This document shows, piece after piece, positions 1-11,656 of a stretch of 64,000 bases of DNA. The stretch lies in NCBI GenBank assembly GCA_033961575.1, contig CM066737.1, positions 88,594,271 through 88,658,270 of the forward strand, given 5' to 3'. Under the pieces are notes generated by a model. It made no database searches and was not told the origin of the DNA. It saw nothing but the letters and a program-made list of their open reading frames with translations. The number at the start of each line of letters is the position of its first letter. The first letter of the stretch is position 1. The translations under genes and the position numbers were made by a program. The stretch comes from Aselliscus stoliczkanus. Taxonomy: Eukaryota > Chordata > Mammalia > Chiroptera > Hipposideridae.

Positions 1-469
1 TAACAGGACCTTGCATTACCATATCATGGCCTGAAAGGCCATGGGACCTGACCATATTTTTACCCAGGGACAGAAGCAGAACTACCCCCATGAGCAGATT
101 TAAAGGGAGAAAGGAAGGTAGATAATGTTGCCTTTATGCTTATATGCTCTAAGTCCTGATTATTCAACATACAAAAACTTGTATGTTGAAATGAAAGTAT
201 GAAATAATACTTTCATAGATTTTTTTAAGGGAAAAGAAAACAAGGGATTTATGTCAGAATACAAACAAAGGTGACTCTTGATTTTTTTTTTAGTGGAACG
301 CATATTACAATCAATTGCACTAAAATAGATTATTTAACTGGATGACTTTAAAAATTGATATAATACCAAAATTAACCATTAGTCAAAGACATGTTTTCTG
401 GAGAGTGGGTGATAACCTAGGAACAGTAAGTAATATGGCTGGAATGTTGCCTTTTAAGAATTATGACAG

Positions 470-574
470 GGCCAGCCAAGTGGCGTGGTGGTTAAGCGTT
501 GGCTTTGGAAGCCAGCAGCCCCGGTTCGGTCCCACATATGAGGGTCAATGACACTGCCTTCAAAAAAAAAAATA
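470..574 (+). mobile_element. tRNA-derived SINE, head-only form
   Basis: The ~100-bp copy begins GGCCAGCCAAGTGGCG, has tRNA-like A and B boxes (GTGGTTAAGCGTTGG; GGTTCGGTCCC), ends near CACTGCCTTC and has an A-rich tail. A 14-bp direct repeat AAGAATTATGACAG flanks it at 456-469 and 575-588. Confidence 0.92.
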
Positions 575-1059
575 AAGAATTATGACAGAAGGAAAGCTTG
601 ACTGTTCATTAGGACTATGGTGGTAGGAGAGCAAGCCTGTTGCATTATATAACAGAGGGTGACATTCAATTCTATTTAGCTATGGGACGCTATTCGCATA
701 AGATAATTATAACATGGCTGGCTGAGAGAGACTCCCAAGAAACCACATCGGTGCTTAATGATGGAGAGTTACTTTTCTATCCTATCAAAATGTCATGATC
801 GGACCCACACCTGTGCATACATTTTCTTTTTGGTCATTTTCTTTCTTTGAACGGCTTTATTCTTCTCCAAGATCCATTCACATCCTCCCTTTATTTAGAA
901 ATAGTTTTCTAGACAATCTCAGTCTTTCATATTATAACTCTCCTATACATTTTAACATACTTATACACAGACACTTGATATTCCAGAAGAACATTCTTCA
1001 AGACCCTGTGGATCTACCAATTTTCAAATGCTATTACGGTGTCTGCAAAGTATACATAT

Positions 1060-1190
1060 TCAAACTTTACAGTCCTCATCATAGATCTTTTACAGATGAG
1101 GAAAATGGGACCTAGAATGGGAAGTCAAGTAGATAGCAAGTGTCTCAATTAATATGTGAACTTGAATCTGGCTGACTCCAAAATATGCAT
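1060..1190 (-). mobile_element. MIR fragment
   Basis: The stretch TTTTACAGATGAGGAAAATGG followed by AAGTCAAGTAGATAGCAAGTG and TTGAATCTGGCTGACTCC follows the antisense MIR core in order. It is an old, diverged copy with no clear ends. Confidence 0.5.
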
Positions 1191-1199
1191 TCTTAGCCC

Positions 1200-2235
1200 T
1201 CCTGTATTTGTTTTCTATTCAAACTGTGTATTGCTGTATAAGTTGCCTAGTGGAGCTCCCTTTCAGGGTCCTTCTAGTACTTAAGATACTTGTAAAATGA
1301 GTACTTTATTTGAATGAGAAATGCATTGGGCAGGGTAAAAAAAAACAATTTGGCAATATTAGGCGTTAACCCCATGCTAAGTAGTTATCAGGAGGCCTAA
1401 CACTTTGACACTTCACAAGTATGATCTTAAGATAATGGAGTGAGGCTTGCATTGTGAGCCTTCTTATTGCTTTACACTGTGATGTGCTTCATGGATTGGC
1501 TGCCTGAAAGAGATTTGTAAAGCATTCTGGGAAGACTTGCCAATTAAAAACCAGAGATTGGATGAAAGCTTGCAGCAATTGAATTTTGAATACAGATGGT
1601 GCCAAATTCAATGTTTCCATAGCAACATACTTTTCCTTAATAACTTTTAGATAGGAGTGGGAACATAAAAGGAAACCATCTTTCAGCAGATGTATATTCC
1701 TCCAGCATGTTTTTCAATTGATTTGGGAACCTAATTTGTACTTAACTAGTGATTGTTTTAAGTGGATCTGTATTTTACTAAATTCTCCCGAGAAAATATT
1801 TTGAGAATAACAGAAATAAATCTAGGGACCTTATAAACCAATAAAACTGGCATGTAAGTTTTAAAAAATATTTCTTGGTCTGTTGCCAATCAACCAGAAT
1901 TTTATACTGAATACAATTACCAATGGGTCAAAGATTTGGGGGTTCTTAATGTCTGTTAAGATCAAAAGTTTAGAATATAGGTATAATCAAAGAAAGAGTA
2001 ATATACATAAGTTAGTTTTTCTTTGAATATATGTATACATATGTATATATGAGTATATGCATATACTCTTCCTTCAGGTTTATAGATTAGTTTTTCAATA
2101 TCTGTTGTTTGAAGATTTTTCAATTGTTCATTATATAAACCATTTCAGGAACAACTTCTAAGGAGGTCATTAAGAGCATTCATGTCATATGGCATGTTAT
2201 CATAGATCTAATGTCTTGTACTCAGCTTTGCATAG
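1200..2235. other. Intronic sequence, nothing recognised
   Basis: AT-rich intronic sequence without a repeat family or coding signal that I can name. A small TA/CA-rich patch lies at about 2022-2072. Confidence 0.5.
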
Positions 2236-2251
2236 CCAATAACTAGATTTT

Positions 2252-2430
2252 TTTTTTTAATTTTACTGGAACACAGCCATGGTCATTGGTTACACATTGC
2301 TTTCATGCTACAATGGCATAGGTGACTCTTTTAGGGAGGGTACAGCTCACAGTGGCTCATGCAGGGATTGAACCAGCAACCTTAGTGTTATCAGCACCAC
2401 ACTCTAACCAACTGAGCTAACCAGTCACCC
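2252..2430 (-). mobile_element. tRNA-Ile-like SINE
   Basis: On the minus strand it starts GGGGTGACTGGTTAGCTCAG, continues TTGGTTAGAGTGTGGTGCTG and ends in a poly(A) (poly-T at 2248-2258 on the + strand). Near-matching 16-bp repeats CCAATAACTAGATTTT and CCAACAGCTAGATTTT flank it at 2236-2251 and 2431-2446. Confidence 0.88.
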
Positions 2431-3429
2431 CCAACAGCTAGATTTTAATAGATCAACTAGAGGTGATCAAGCTCTGAGTGGACTGACCCATGCTACACAA
2501 CCTCACAAGAAACTGGTTTATAAGTCATTTGAAAGAAGAGATAATAAATTCAAATTATTCTTTTATAACACAATATAAGGCTGTCAGAAAAATTAAAAAT
2601 GATAATTTGCCCAGGGTGCCCTCCCTAATGAGGACTCTGCAGAAAACCTAATTATAGATTGCAAGGTTTAATGGTGACTAAAGAATTGGAAAAGGAGTAA
2701 TAAGATATTATGAAAGGATGGTTCCTTAAGTGAGGCAAAGCTAGTAAACTGCCTGCTATTCTTTGAGATATAGATCATTTCTCTCAGATGGTACCAAAGA
2801 CATAATAGCAAATACTTGCTCCCTGGCTTTCCTTTTGGATTCCATGCAACAGGTTTTCCTGCTACGCATGTGCACTTACCTTCCTCCTCCCCCAACTTGT
2901 CTGTTACAGAGCAATATGAAACTCAGGTATCTTGGGTACACCTAAATCAATAGCTGGAGCTTTGTATTAGTCACATGACTACTCATTATTCACTTGATTG
3001 AACTAGGGTACTTCAGCGCCCAAACCTTTACAAAACAACTCTTTCTGCAAATATTTCCACCCTAGTGGCAATTCGTGTACTCCCAGCATAAAACATTCAG
3101 ACACAGTAAGGATATAAGAAGGCCCTGAGAATCTGTACTTTTAAGCAGTTATCCAAAGCTCAGCCAGGTTATTTTTGCAGGTAGCTAATATTATCCACTG
3201 CCTCTTTTATTTTTTCTAATTTTAAATTCCAAAGAAAATCTTCTTTTCTGGCTGTTCCAAAATTTCTGGAAATTTAGGAATCAGAGCCTCTAAGAATGTA
3301 TGCATGGAAAGAGAAACTTAAAGAGATATAGAATTAAAGAGAAATAGGTACATAGACATACATAAAATAGAAATATACATATGTACATATAAATAGAAAT
3401 AAAGTTGTACTGTTTAAAACTGTAAAGAG

Positions 3430-3563
3430 GGCCGGCTGAGTGGCTCCTTGGTTAAGAGCTGGCTTGGGACGCCAGTTTTGAGCAGCAGGGCCCCAGTTCA
3501 GATCCCACATATGAGGGCCAGTGACACTGCCCTCTACAGCTAAGATGGTGAACAACAGCTCGA
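3430..3563 (+). mobile_element. tRNA-derived SINE, 3'-truncated long form
   Basis: The head GGCCGGCTGAGTGGCTCC is recognisable. The body continues past ACTGCCCTC into CTACAGCTAAGATGGTGAAC, as in long copies, and fades after about 135 bp. There is a short insertion in the head after GACGCCAG. I see no A-tail or target duplication. Confidence 0.75.
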
Positions 3564-3599
3564 TCTGGAGCCATATGATCCTAACTGTATGGGGGGGAG

Positions 3600-5670
3600 G
3601 TGGAGGAAACGATGAGATCCAGCAAGACAAATTATAATTGGAAGGAAAAACCTCAAAATATTTAACAGCTATCACCAGTGGAATTTAGGTAAACCTCATT
3701 TTTTCCTGTGTTGTCTATCTGTGTTTTCCCAATTCCATACAATAAAATGCATTTCTTTTCTATAAAGAAAATGCTTTAAAGTACATTACGCTACTATGAT
3801 GTTTCTCAATCTTTTATTCATCATCGCCTCTAATAAGCCTTTTAGACACTTTGTTTCTAATCAACCCCCCATGAAATGTTAAAACACCACAGATGTGCTC
3901 CATATCTATTTATACTGTGGCCCTTTGGAGAGTCACAAACCATTGTGACCCTTAGATACATCTAAGAAGTTTTGTCCCCCAAAATCAATTTTTCCCCCAT
4001 GGAGCACTATTGTCCCAATTGTGAATGCATGCACTAGCACAAGATCCAAACGATTCTAATTCAGTAAGTCTGGGAGAGCAACTAAATAAGTACATTTTTT
4101 TCATAGAGCTCAGGTGTTTCAAAAGTACTTACTTAATGGTATTCCATTATTTTTCAGAAACCTGTCTATTTTTAGGAATAATACTGATGATGGAACATTT
4201 TTTACATATTTATAAATCTTCAAGAGTTTACCTTTTTTTCCTACTGTCAGGAACATATAACTTTGGACACAATTTAGAACAACTTTCAGGAAACACGATT
4301 TGTTCCCTTCTTCTTGACCTTTATTATCTATTCTACCATCTACTTCTATGTAGGTGTTTTTTTTTATCATTGTTTATTTCTTTAGTTGTTTTTTTTTTTC
4401 ACATAAGACTGAGGGGAGACTTGGGCTTAGTATCCTGTTGAATTCATAGTTCCATTGTGATTATGAAAATATAAACTAAAACTTTGCAAGCACATGGTAC
4501 CTTGTAGATAATTTTCTCTAGTCAGACAATTACACAAAGGCCTCTGAAGCTAGTTTTTAAAAATCCTTTATCCCTTTCTCATTGTTGGTTAGTTTCCACA
4601 ACATAGAAATTTTCATTTTTATGGTTAGAAAAAGAAACTACGATGAGTGGAAGAACTATTCAGCACAACAGGTTATAAACCAATTAGGGCAATGATGTCC
4701 TGGATGGAGATTTTCATAACCTTTCACATGAGCTATTTCAGCCTTGTTTTTTGGTTTTGGTTTTTGTATTTTTAATGTTCAAAGCGAATAGAATAATGAA
4801 GAGGCTATTTAGGAAGGTTTGGACTCAGGGGAAAAAAAACTCTTTCATTATGTTCCAAATAACAGCTAGCTTATTAAGCAGTGAGAGACAGGCTTGGTAT
4901 AGGAAAAATAATGAAAGGATGAAAAAAATAATGGAATGAAATTAGAAGGTCGCTAATACCATTGGGACTGGTAGCATGGCAGGTTCTCATCAAATATCTT
5001 TTGTTTGGGGAAACAATTATACTAACTTTGTTTTGAAGCTCTTGCTAATGCCTGCCTTGAGAAAATGTTACATACTTTGTGTATACAAAAATGCCTAAGG
5101 ACAAAACTGTTACCTAAATTTGATTCAAATTGAGAGAATCCCTGTATGAATTGGCAGCTAACATATTAGTCAGTGCATGTATTTTCTGCTGTTTCAAGAA
5201 CAGTATAGTAACTTCTCTAGCCCAGAGAAAGGCATGGGAGCACCCTTGTCATTGGAGCCAATGAGGACTAAAGTAAAGAGAAATTTGTTCCAAGCTGGAA
5301 CTTTCCACCAGCATTAGTTACATGCAATAAGTAAACGCTTTCAAATGGACCCTGGAAGATAGGAAAACTAGAAGGTCTGATGTAGCCAAGGAGAATATTG
5401 ATGAACTCAAAGATTCTATAAGAGAATGGAGGAGTAGTTTTGGTGGAAATAGTTGAGAAGCAGGAAAGATGAGAGAATTGGGGGAAAGAAAAGTTGAGAG
5501 ATTTCATAAATCATGACCTCCTTTTAACAATCAGATTGACAGTGTAAGTGTGAAATGACTGGTTCCAGATCCATGTTCTATCCTGGCTGACTGATGAGTA
5601 GAATCTCTAGTCTAGTCATTTTTCAAGTTTTTTTTCATTCTAGCATATTTTTGTATTATAAGTTAATTTT
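3600..5670. other. Intronic sequence, little recognised
   Basis: Mostly AT-rich unique-looking intron. The block at 3795-3970 (TTTCTCAATCTTTTATTCATC, then GTGACCCTTAGA) may be a diverged hAT-type element, but I cannot place its ends. A 138-codon open frame at 4025-4441 has no recognisable domains and is not called. Confidence 0.4.
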
Positions 5671-5671
5671 T

Positions 5672-5970
5672 CTTAAAGTTTATTGAGGTGACAATGGTTA
5701 ATTAAGTTACATAGGTTTCAGGTGTACAATTCTGTAATACATCAGCTATAGGTCACATTGTGTGCTCACCACCCAGAGTCAGTTCTCCTTCCATCACCAT
5801 ATATTTGATTCTGTTTATCCTCTTCTACCATCACCCCACTCCCCGCTTTGGTAACCACTGAACTGTTGTCTGTGAAAAAGGCAAGAACATATGATTTCAC
5901 TGATATGTAGTATATAAAACTGAAAACAACAAAGGAACAAGACAAATAAGAAACAAAAAATCATATAAGT
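5672..5970 (-). mobile_element. L1 3' end with inverted 5' piece
   Basis: 5672-5866 is the antisense of an L1 3' UTR (on the minus strand ...GTACACCTGAAACCTATGTA, AACCATTGTCACC). At about 5871 the orientation flips: ACATATGATTTCACTGATAT and ATATAAAACTGAAAACAACA are in sense orientation. This matches the arrangement left by twin priming. The same L1 subfamily sequence occurs at 9936-10294. Confidence 0.72.
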
Positions 5971-5999
5971 TAAATTTTAAGTGGAACTCTTCTCTCTCT

Positions 6000-6560
6000 T
6001 TGACTATCTTGGTTCCCTGATGTATGGCCTAATATTCTACTTTCACATTCTATACTTCTTCCAAATCTTTGCTCCTACAGTGGGGCAACTCGTATCCCTT
6101 AAGTCTCCTCCTCTCTGATTTTCCTTTTTTAACTGCCAAAGTGAAGTCTATAAACATTTCCGTCGTTCCCTTTTATACCTATTCCCTTGTGGTCCATACT
6201 CTAACCACTTCACTGAAGCTATTGATGACCACTCACCAGGTTTACTTTGCTTGAGTCAGTGGACCACTTCCCAAGTTTCATTTCCAGAGCCTTTGCCTTG
6301 AAAACAGGGATAATATAACCCTTCCCAAATCTCTCGTTTCAGTGTCCTGCCTTTAATCTGCCTCTCTCCAGAACATTCCCAAGGCTTTGCCTGTGTCCCT
6401 ATCCTCATGGCTTTAGTTACACATCACTGTTTGAATGACAGTTTCATATTGACAGCTCTGACCTCTTACCTGATTCCATATGGCAACCTGTCTGCATTAC
6501 CTTTCCTCTTGGGTATTGTAACCTTACATTCAGTATGAAATTGTGGGTGCGTGTCAATAT
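6000..6560 (+). mobile_element. L2-like LINE fragment
   Basis: The pyrimidine-rich block with CTTCACTGAAGCTATTGATG, CTCTCGTTTCAGTGTCCTGC and AACCTGTCTGCATTACC is similar in style to the L2 3' half. It is strongly diverged and the family call is tentative. Confidence 0.35.
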
Positions 6561-7009
6561 CCAGCTGCAACCTTTTCTGACATTTTGTAATACAAAAAAA
6601 GGGTCAACTTTCCCCTCCTATTTATTTATTTACAAATTACTCAAAAGTCAAGTCCAAAAGAAAAAATAGTCAAACAAGTAAGATTTCCTAACAGAAAGGC
6701 TTTAAGCGAACACTTTTCAGATAATATATGTAGCCTATATTCTGGAAGGGGCATGGTGACCTAGGCATATCTCATTGAAAAGCAGTAGTCACAGTCTATT
6801 AGTTCCATCTTTACCTGTGAGAGAGAAAAGGCATTATATGACAGGTCCAGAGCTTCTGTGACCCCTTTAAAAAATTGCAAGGTTTTTATAACCCCATTCA
6901 TTTCCCATCAAAAGCATTCATGCAGCACTTTTCATGTACCAGGCAAATATAAGTTCTACACAGAGCAAAGAACTCAGAGTCCTGTACATTTCATCTTCTA
7001 AACATTTTA

Positions 7010-7300
7010 CTAATTTGTTCTTGTCTTTCAATCTACCAGCCACCATCAGGTTTTACCTGAACTTCTATCCTAGCAGAATAGAGTACAGAAATACTCTGTT
7101 TTTCTGTAACTACTTTTGCCCTCCTCTCCAATCTATTCCCTAATTAACAGCATAACTAATCTTTTCAGACCCAGATCAGATGGTGTCACTTCCCGTCATG
7201 AAATCTTTCAGTCAATTCCCACTACACTGAAGACGAAGATCCAAATCCTTACCATAACTCACAAAGCCACTGGGAGCTATGAAAATCCCCTCTTTTAACT
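7010..7300 (+). mobile_element. L2-like LINE fragment
   Basis: Phrases such as CAGATGGTGTCACTTCCC, ATCTTTCAGTCAATTCCCAC and AAGATCCAAATCCTTACCAT follow the order of the L2 consensus (TCATGTCACTCC..., AAAATCCAAACTCCTTACCATGG). It is an old copy with unclear ends. Confidence 0.5.
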
Positions 7301-8350
7301 TTTCTTTCTAATGAGTGATGCATTCAAATAAGTGGTTTCTATCTTAAAGACATAGACTCTAAAAAATGCATCTGAATATTGAAATGCATAGTTTACTTAT
7401 AAAATGCTTATTGTTCCTTAGGCAGCCTTGATTTTGTACACATTCTAACTCCATCCCAACTCCTAGAACATTATCAAAAACAAGGTTTTCATGAGGAAGT
7501 GGATAGACAAAGGAATAAATAAATGAATAAGTATTTAAAAACAAATTATGATCAGATGATCAAATGGCTCTTTATTTATAAGAACTTATCACAACAAAAG
7601 TATAATCTTGCTTAAGACCAAGTTCAGGCAATGTTTTTGTGTCTTTCTTGTTGTTTTGGATAAAAGCCTTTGGTTTTATATGTTTTTAAAGGATTCTGTC
7701 CCCTGGCTGCCACAAATAGTATAGGCACAATATTATTCTATATCTCATTTTAAAGAAAATAATAATACCCTATTTTTGCTGACAGCATTGCAGTTTATAA
7801 AGCACTTTTCACATGGATTACCTCATTTTAAATTTCTCCATTTCTTCTTTTATTATGGAAATTCTATTTAAGAAGAATTTTCTTTTAAAATTAAGGCAGT
7901 TACACTCTTCTGTTCCTGTATTTCTTAGACATATGTTTCACCAAGGGATTGTCTCTCCCCTGGCTTTTTCTTTTCTGATGGATAGTTATGATTTATCTAG
8001 AGGGAAATGGAAATAGTGGGAGCCATACACATAATTTTTTGTTGTTTCTTGTGAACTCAAGCATTTCATTTTAGGAGCTGCTATACTAATGATCAAAGTT
8101 TATTTACATATTCTGTATAAAACTATTTTTTCCCTTAAATTGGGGTCATTAGCACAAGGAAATAGTTACTTTTTATCGTTTTACCCATTTTTTCACATCA
8201 TTTACCATAGCATTCATGAGTGGCTGAGGTTTAAATAAGCAAAGATTATCTCAGAATGGAGCCTAGGAAGGACAGTTGGAGTCTTTCATACACTTTCTTT
8301 TCTGTCTTTGCTGCCAATACTTTATAGTCTAAAATATATTTTGTATCACT
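7300..8350. other. Intronic sequence, nothing recognised
   Basis: AT-rich intron without an identifiable repeat or coding signal. Confidence 0.5.
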
Positions 8351-8367
8351 GAGCCTGTTTTTGTCTT

Positions 8368-8809
8368 TTTTTTTTTTTTAAGATTTTATTGGGGAATTGG
8401 CGGAGGGGAACAGCGTTGGGGAATCAGGGAAGGGGAACAGACAAGTTGCCGTCTTCTTGTTCTTCAGTTTAGTTGCGGAGGATGTTGCTTCACTGTTGGT
8501 ATCGTCATTGCGCTCTTCCCGGATGAGGCAGATCGGTCGCTGGCCTCTGGATGTCGCTCACCGCGGCTATTGGCAGCTCACTCTTGGCTGCCAGCCGCTC
8601 ACGCTGGCTGCGGGCCACTCACTGTAGCCTATGGCAGCCCACTGCAGCAGGGGCTGCAGCCCACACCATCACCGGAGGTTGCACAGCCCAGCTCCAGGTG
8701 GAGCTGTTGTTAGCTGTAGAGGGCAGTGTCACTGGCCCTCATGTGGGATCCGAACCGGGGCCGCTGGCATCCCAAAACCAGCGCTTAACCAATGCGCCAC
8801 TCGGCCGGC
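8368..8809 (-). mobile_element. tRNA-derived SINE, long form
   Basis: The full-length ~440-bp copy has its poly(A) at the left (poly-T on +), an AATAAAATCTT-like tail motif, a GC-rich body with repeated GGCAGCCAGC-type motifs, and the tRNA-like head GGCCGGCCGAGTGGCGC at the right end. The 14-bp duplication CCTGTTTTTGTCTT is visible on both sides (8354-8367 and 8810-8823). Open frames here reflect the GC-rich SINE body. Confidence 0.95.
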
Positions 8810-9097
8810 CCTGTTTTTGTCTTAATAACGGTACACATGTCAAATGAACCAGAATTGATTGATCTCTATTTTAATCTCACATTTTGCTTTTCTTGAGAAG
8901 CATTTGAAAGGATCAAATGCTTTTTCCCCTTAGCGCAGAAGCCCCATTTTTACAAAGTCTAAAACAATTTGAACATGTACTTTGACAATATTGACTGAAT
9001 ACACCTATATGTTTTGTTTATATCTTGCATGTTTGTAATTATTTTTGTTTTTGCAGTAGTGCATACATTCTTGTTTGTAACTTAAAAGTTGTGTTCA

Positions 9098-9199
9098 GGG
9101 CTGGCCGAGTGGCGCAGTGGTTAAGCGCTGGCTTGGGACGCCAGCGGCCCTGGTTCGGGTCCCACATATGAGGGCCAGTGACACTGCCCTCAAAAAAAA
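9098..9199 (+). mobile_element. tRNA-derived SINE, head-only form
   Basis: A near-consensus head (GGCTGGCCGAGTGGCGCAGT, GGTTCGGGTCCC) ends at CACTGCCCTC followed directly by poly(A). A perfect 14-bp duplication AAAAGTTGTGTTCA flanks it at 9084-9097 and 9200-9213, which indicates a young insertion. Confidence 0.96.
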
Positions 9200-9219
9200 A
9201 AAAGTTGTGTTCATCTTTT

Positions 9220-9867
9220 CCACACACTTCTTTATACCCTCCTATATGCCAAGCTTGTACTGAGTCCTGAATGTAAAAATGTATCCTCTCTCCTCAAGTA
9301 ATTACCTTTCGGTAGGTAAGACAGACAGTAAATAGACAGTTGCCAAATAGTGTAATTAGTGTGTTCAGAGGTAAGGTAAGAACAGAGTGTTCTAGAAACC
9401 ATAAGGCAGGACACCCTACCCAAGCCCCTGAAATAAGACTCAGATAAGGCAGAAGAAAATGTTCAGGAGAAAATGACTAGTAGTGGTGACTTCTGAGCAG
9501 AGCACTGGAGAGTGAAAAAGGATAGAAAATATTCTGGGCAGAGGAAAGTTATAGATACATGTGGTAACATCACACAGATAGAAGACTCTTATCCAGGTTT
9601 ATATCCAGTTTTATATCCAGTGATTTTAAAGCTGGAGTACAGAGTTCACAACGGGCAATGGAAATTAAGAAGCTGGAAAAGTAGAAAAGGGCCACATTAC
9701 AGAAGATCTTGTAAGTCAGGTAATGAGTTTTGATTTTATTTTGAAAGCAATGGAAGGGTGACATTAAAGGAATTTAATATGTGATGACAGACTCAGATTT
9801 TCATCATCAGAATCTTCTGTGATCAGAGTATTCAAGATGGATGGGGAGTGCAAAAACTAGTTTTAGA
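9220..9867 (-). mobile_element. L2 LINE, antisense (left part)
   Basis: On the + strand the copy reads like the reverse of L2: ATTCTGGGCAGAGGAAAGTT, AGATCTTGTAAGTCAGGTAA, GAGTTTTGATTTTATTTTG, CAATGGAAGGGTGACATT. These correspond in order to the L2 segments CTGCCTGGAATGCT... through AAAATCCAAACTCCTTACC. A MER5A element interrupts it at the right. Confidence 0.6.
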
Positions 9868-10672
9868 GCGATGGTTCTCAGTCCTGACTGTGGATTAGAA
9901 TCATTAGGGGGAGCTTTATAAAAATGCCAGTGCCTTCAGTTTTCTATCCCACATTTTAGTGAAGTCATATGGTTCTCGACTTTTTCTGTCTGACTTATTT
10001 CATTTAGCATAATAATCTCAAGATCTATAAAACTGAAAGCAACAGAGGGACAAGACAAACAAATAAAGAAACAAAAACTCATAGACATAAATAATAGTTT
10101 AGTGGTTACCAGAGGGTAAGTGGGATGGTAGAAGAGAATAAATGGGATCAAATATATGGTGATGGAAGGAGAATTGACTCTGGGTGGTGAACACACAATG
10201 CAGTATATAAATGATGTATTATAGAATTGTACACCTGCAACCCATGTAACTTTACTAACCATTGTCACCCCATAAATTGTAATTTAAAAAAAAAGATTCA
10301 ACATTTGGATTCAGTACAACCAGATTTATATCCAGTTCCATCCATAAATTTCCTTTATGTTTACTAATGTTAGCATGTTATTTTTGATAATATTTGATGG
10401 AACATTTCAGTCATTATTAGATAACCTAAGGAAGCTTGCCTGAAGACATACAACTTGATCAGAAGAAAGTTTAGATGATGCAGTACTATTTTAAAAATAA
10501 AAGCTTTCAATAAAAATTCAATAGAGAAAAAAAAATGCCAGTGCCTGGACTCCACCCCAAACCAACGAAATCAAAGTCTTGGGGAATAGGGTCCTGGCAT
10601 TGGTAATTTTTAAAACGCCCCAGTTGATTCACATATGCAGACAATCTTATGATTCACTAAATAACAGAGAGT
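9868..10672 (+). mobile_element. MER5A-type hAT-Charlie element, split by an L1
   Basis: Left part 9868-9935 (GATGGTTCTCAGTCCTGACT, GATTAGAATCATTAGG) and right part 10531-10672 (CCTGGACTCCACCCCAAACC, then GTAATTTTTAAAACGCCCCA) join into one MER5A-like non-autonomous element. The interruption is the L1 at 9936-10530. Non-coding. Confidence 0.8.
9936..10530 (+). mobile_element. Twin-primed L1 with probable 3' transduction
   Basis: A perfect 16-bp duplication AAAAATGCCAGTGCCT flanks the insertion (9920-9935 and 10531-10546). 9936-10022 is L1 3' sequence in reverse orientation; the sense part starts at about 10023 with TATAAAACTGAAAGCAACAG, which overlaps the end of the inverted part. L1 sequence ends in a first A-run at 10286-10294. 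About 230 bp of non-L1 sequence follow, with AATAAA at 10509-10514 and then a second A-run that meets the right duplication. Confidence 0.85.
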
Positions 10673-10689
10673 ATTTGGGGAACTTTTAA

Positions 10690-11390
10690 TTACAACAGTC
10701 TAGGAAAGAGACAGCAAGATGATAGAGAGGTTAGAGGAACAACTAAGGAGGTTGAATGACTTGGCATCTTGGTTAAAGGATAAGGAAGAAAGAATATTCA
10801 AGTATGATTTTTAGGTTTCTCCTAATGACTAAAGGAACAGGTGTGTGTCAATGACTAGGGGAGAAGAAGGGTGATGATGACGTGACCAATTTGGGATACA
10901 CTGAATATTTAAAAGGGATTTAGTAAGGGTTTGGCTATGTGGATATGGAGCTCAGGAGAGAGCTTTGAGATTAAAACATGAATTTGACTATGATCATTGT
11001 AAAGGTAGTAAATGAAGCCATATAAATAGATGGACTTACCAGGGAGACTATGTAAAGTGAAAAGAAAAGGTCAAAAGGAGTCCCCAAGAGAATGGTAACA
11101 TTTAAGAGATGAGTGGAGGAGGTGAAAGAGTGGCCAAAGAGGCAGAATAAAATTCTAAAACACATCTTGCATGTTAATCCAAAGGAGAAGGCTTCAAGGA
11201 AGGCTCATCAGTGATGGAAAATACTGAAGGAAGGTCTGGAAAAATAAAGGCTTTAGAATCCCCAATGGCATGGTAGCCTGAAGGTTATTGTTATCAACTT
11301 CAAAATTAATTGCTGTGGTAAAAGTCAAAATGCAGTAGTAGATTGAGAAGGGTATGTGAAGTGTGGAAGTGGACATAGTGAGTGTAGACT
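10690..11390 (-). mobile_element. L2 LINE, antisense (right part, probable)
   Basis: The purine-rich sequence (AGAGAGGTTAGAGGAACAAC, CCAGGGAGACTATGTAAAG, AGGAGTCCCCAAGAGAATGG, AGGAGGTGAAAGAGTGGCC) follows the order expected further upstream in antisense L2. It probably continues the copy at 9220-9867 beyond the MER5A insertion. Confidence 0.45.
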
Positions 11391-11393
11391 AGT

Positions 11394-11545
11394 GCTTCTC
11401 AAACTTCAATGTGTATACACATCACCTTCGGAATCTTGTTTAAAAATGCAGGCTCTGCTTCAGTAGGTCTGGGGGTGGGACCTGAGATACTGCATTTCTA
11501 ACAGGCTCCCACGTCATGCTGATGCTGCTGGGACACAAACCATTT
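11394..11545 (+). mobile_element. MER5-type hAT-Charlie element
   Basis: It starts GTGCTTCTCAAACTTCAATG, contains CTTGTTTAAAAATGCAGGCT, CAGTAGGTCTGGGGGTGGGA and CATTTCTAACAGGCTCCCA, and ends around GATGCTGCTGGGAC. This is the pattern of short non-autonomous Charlie elements. Confidence 0.75.
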
Positions 11546-11656
11546 TTTAAAGTAGTGTTGGCATAAACCACTCTTCCATGAAGGAGAAAGATATGGGATT
11601 GGCCACAGTGGCTATATGGCCCAAGGAAAAAAATTCTTTGTTGTTTTCTTTTCTTC

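Noticed and set aside
4025..4441. 138-codon open frame in intron 52
   Set aside because: It is rich in Phe and Leu from a T-rich tract, with no conserved motif.
8397..8847. Overlapping open frames in GC-rich sequence
   Set aside because: They coincide with a long SINE, and the same peptides recur at every long SINE copy.
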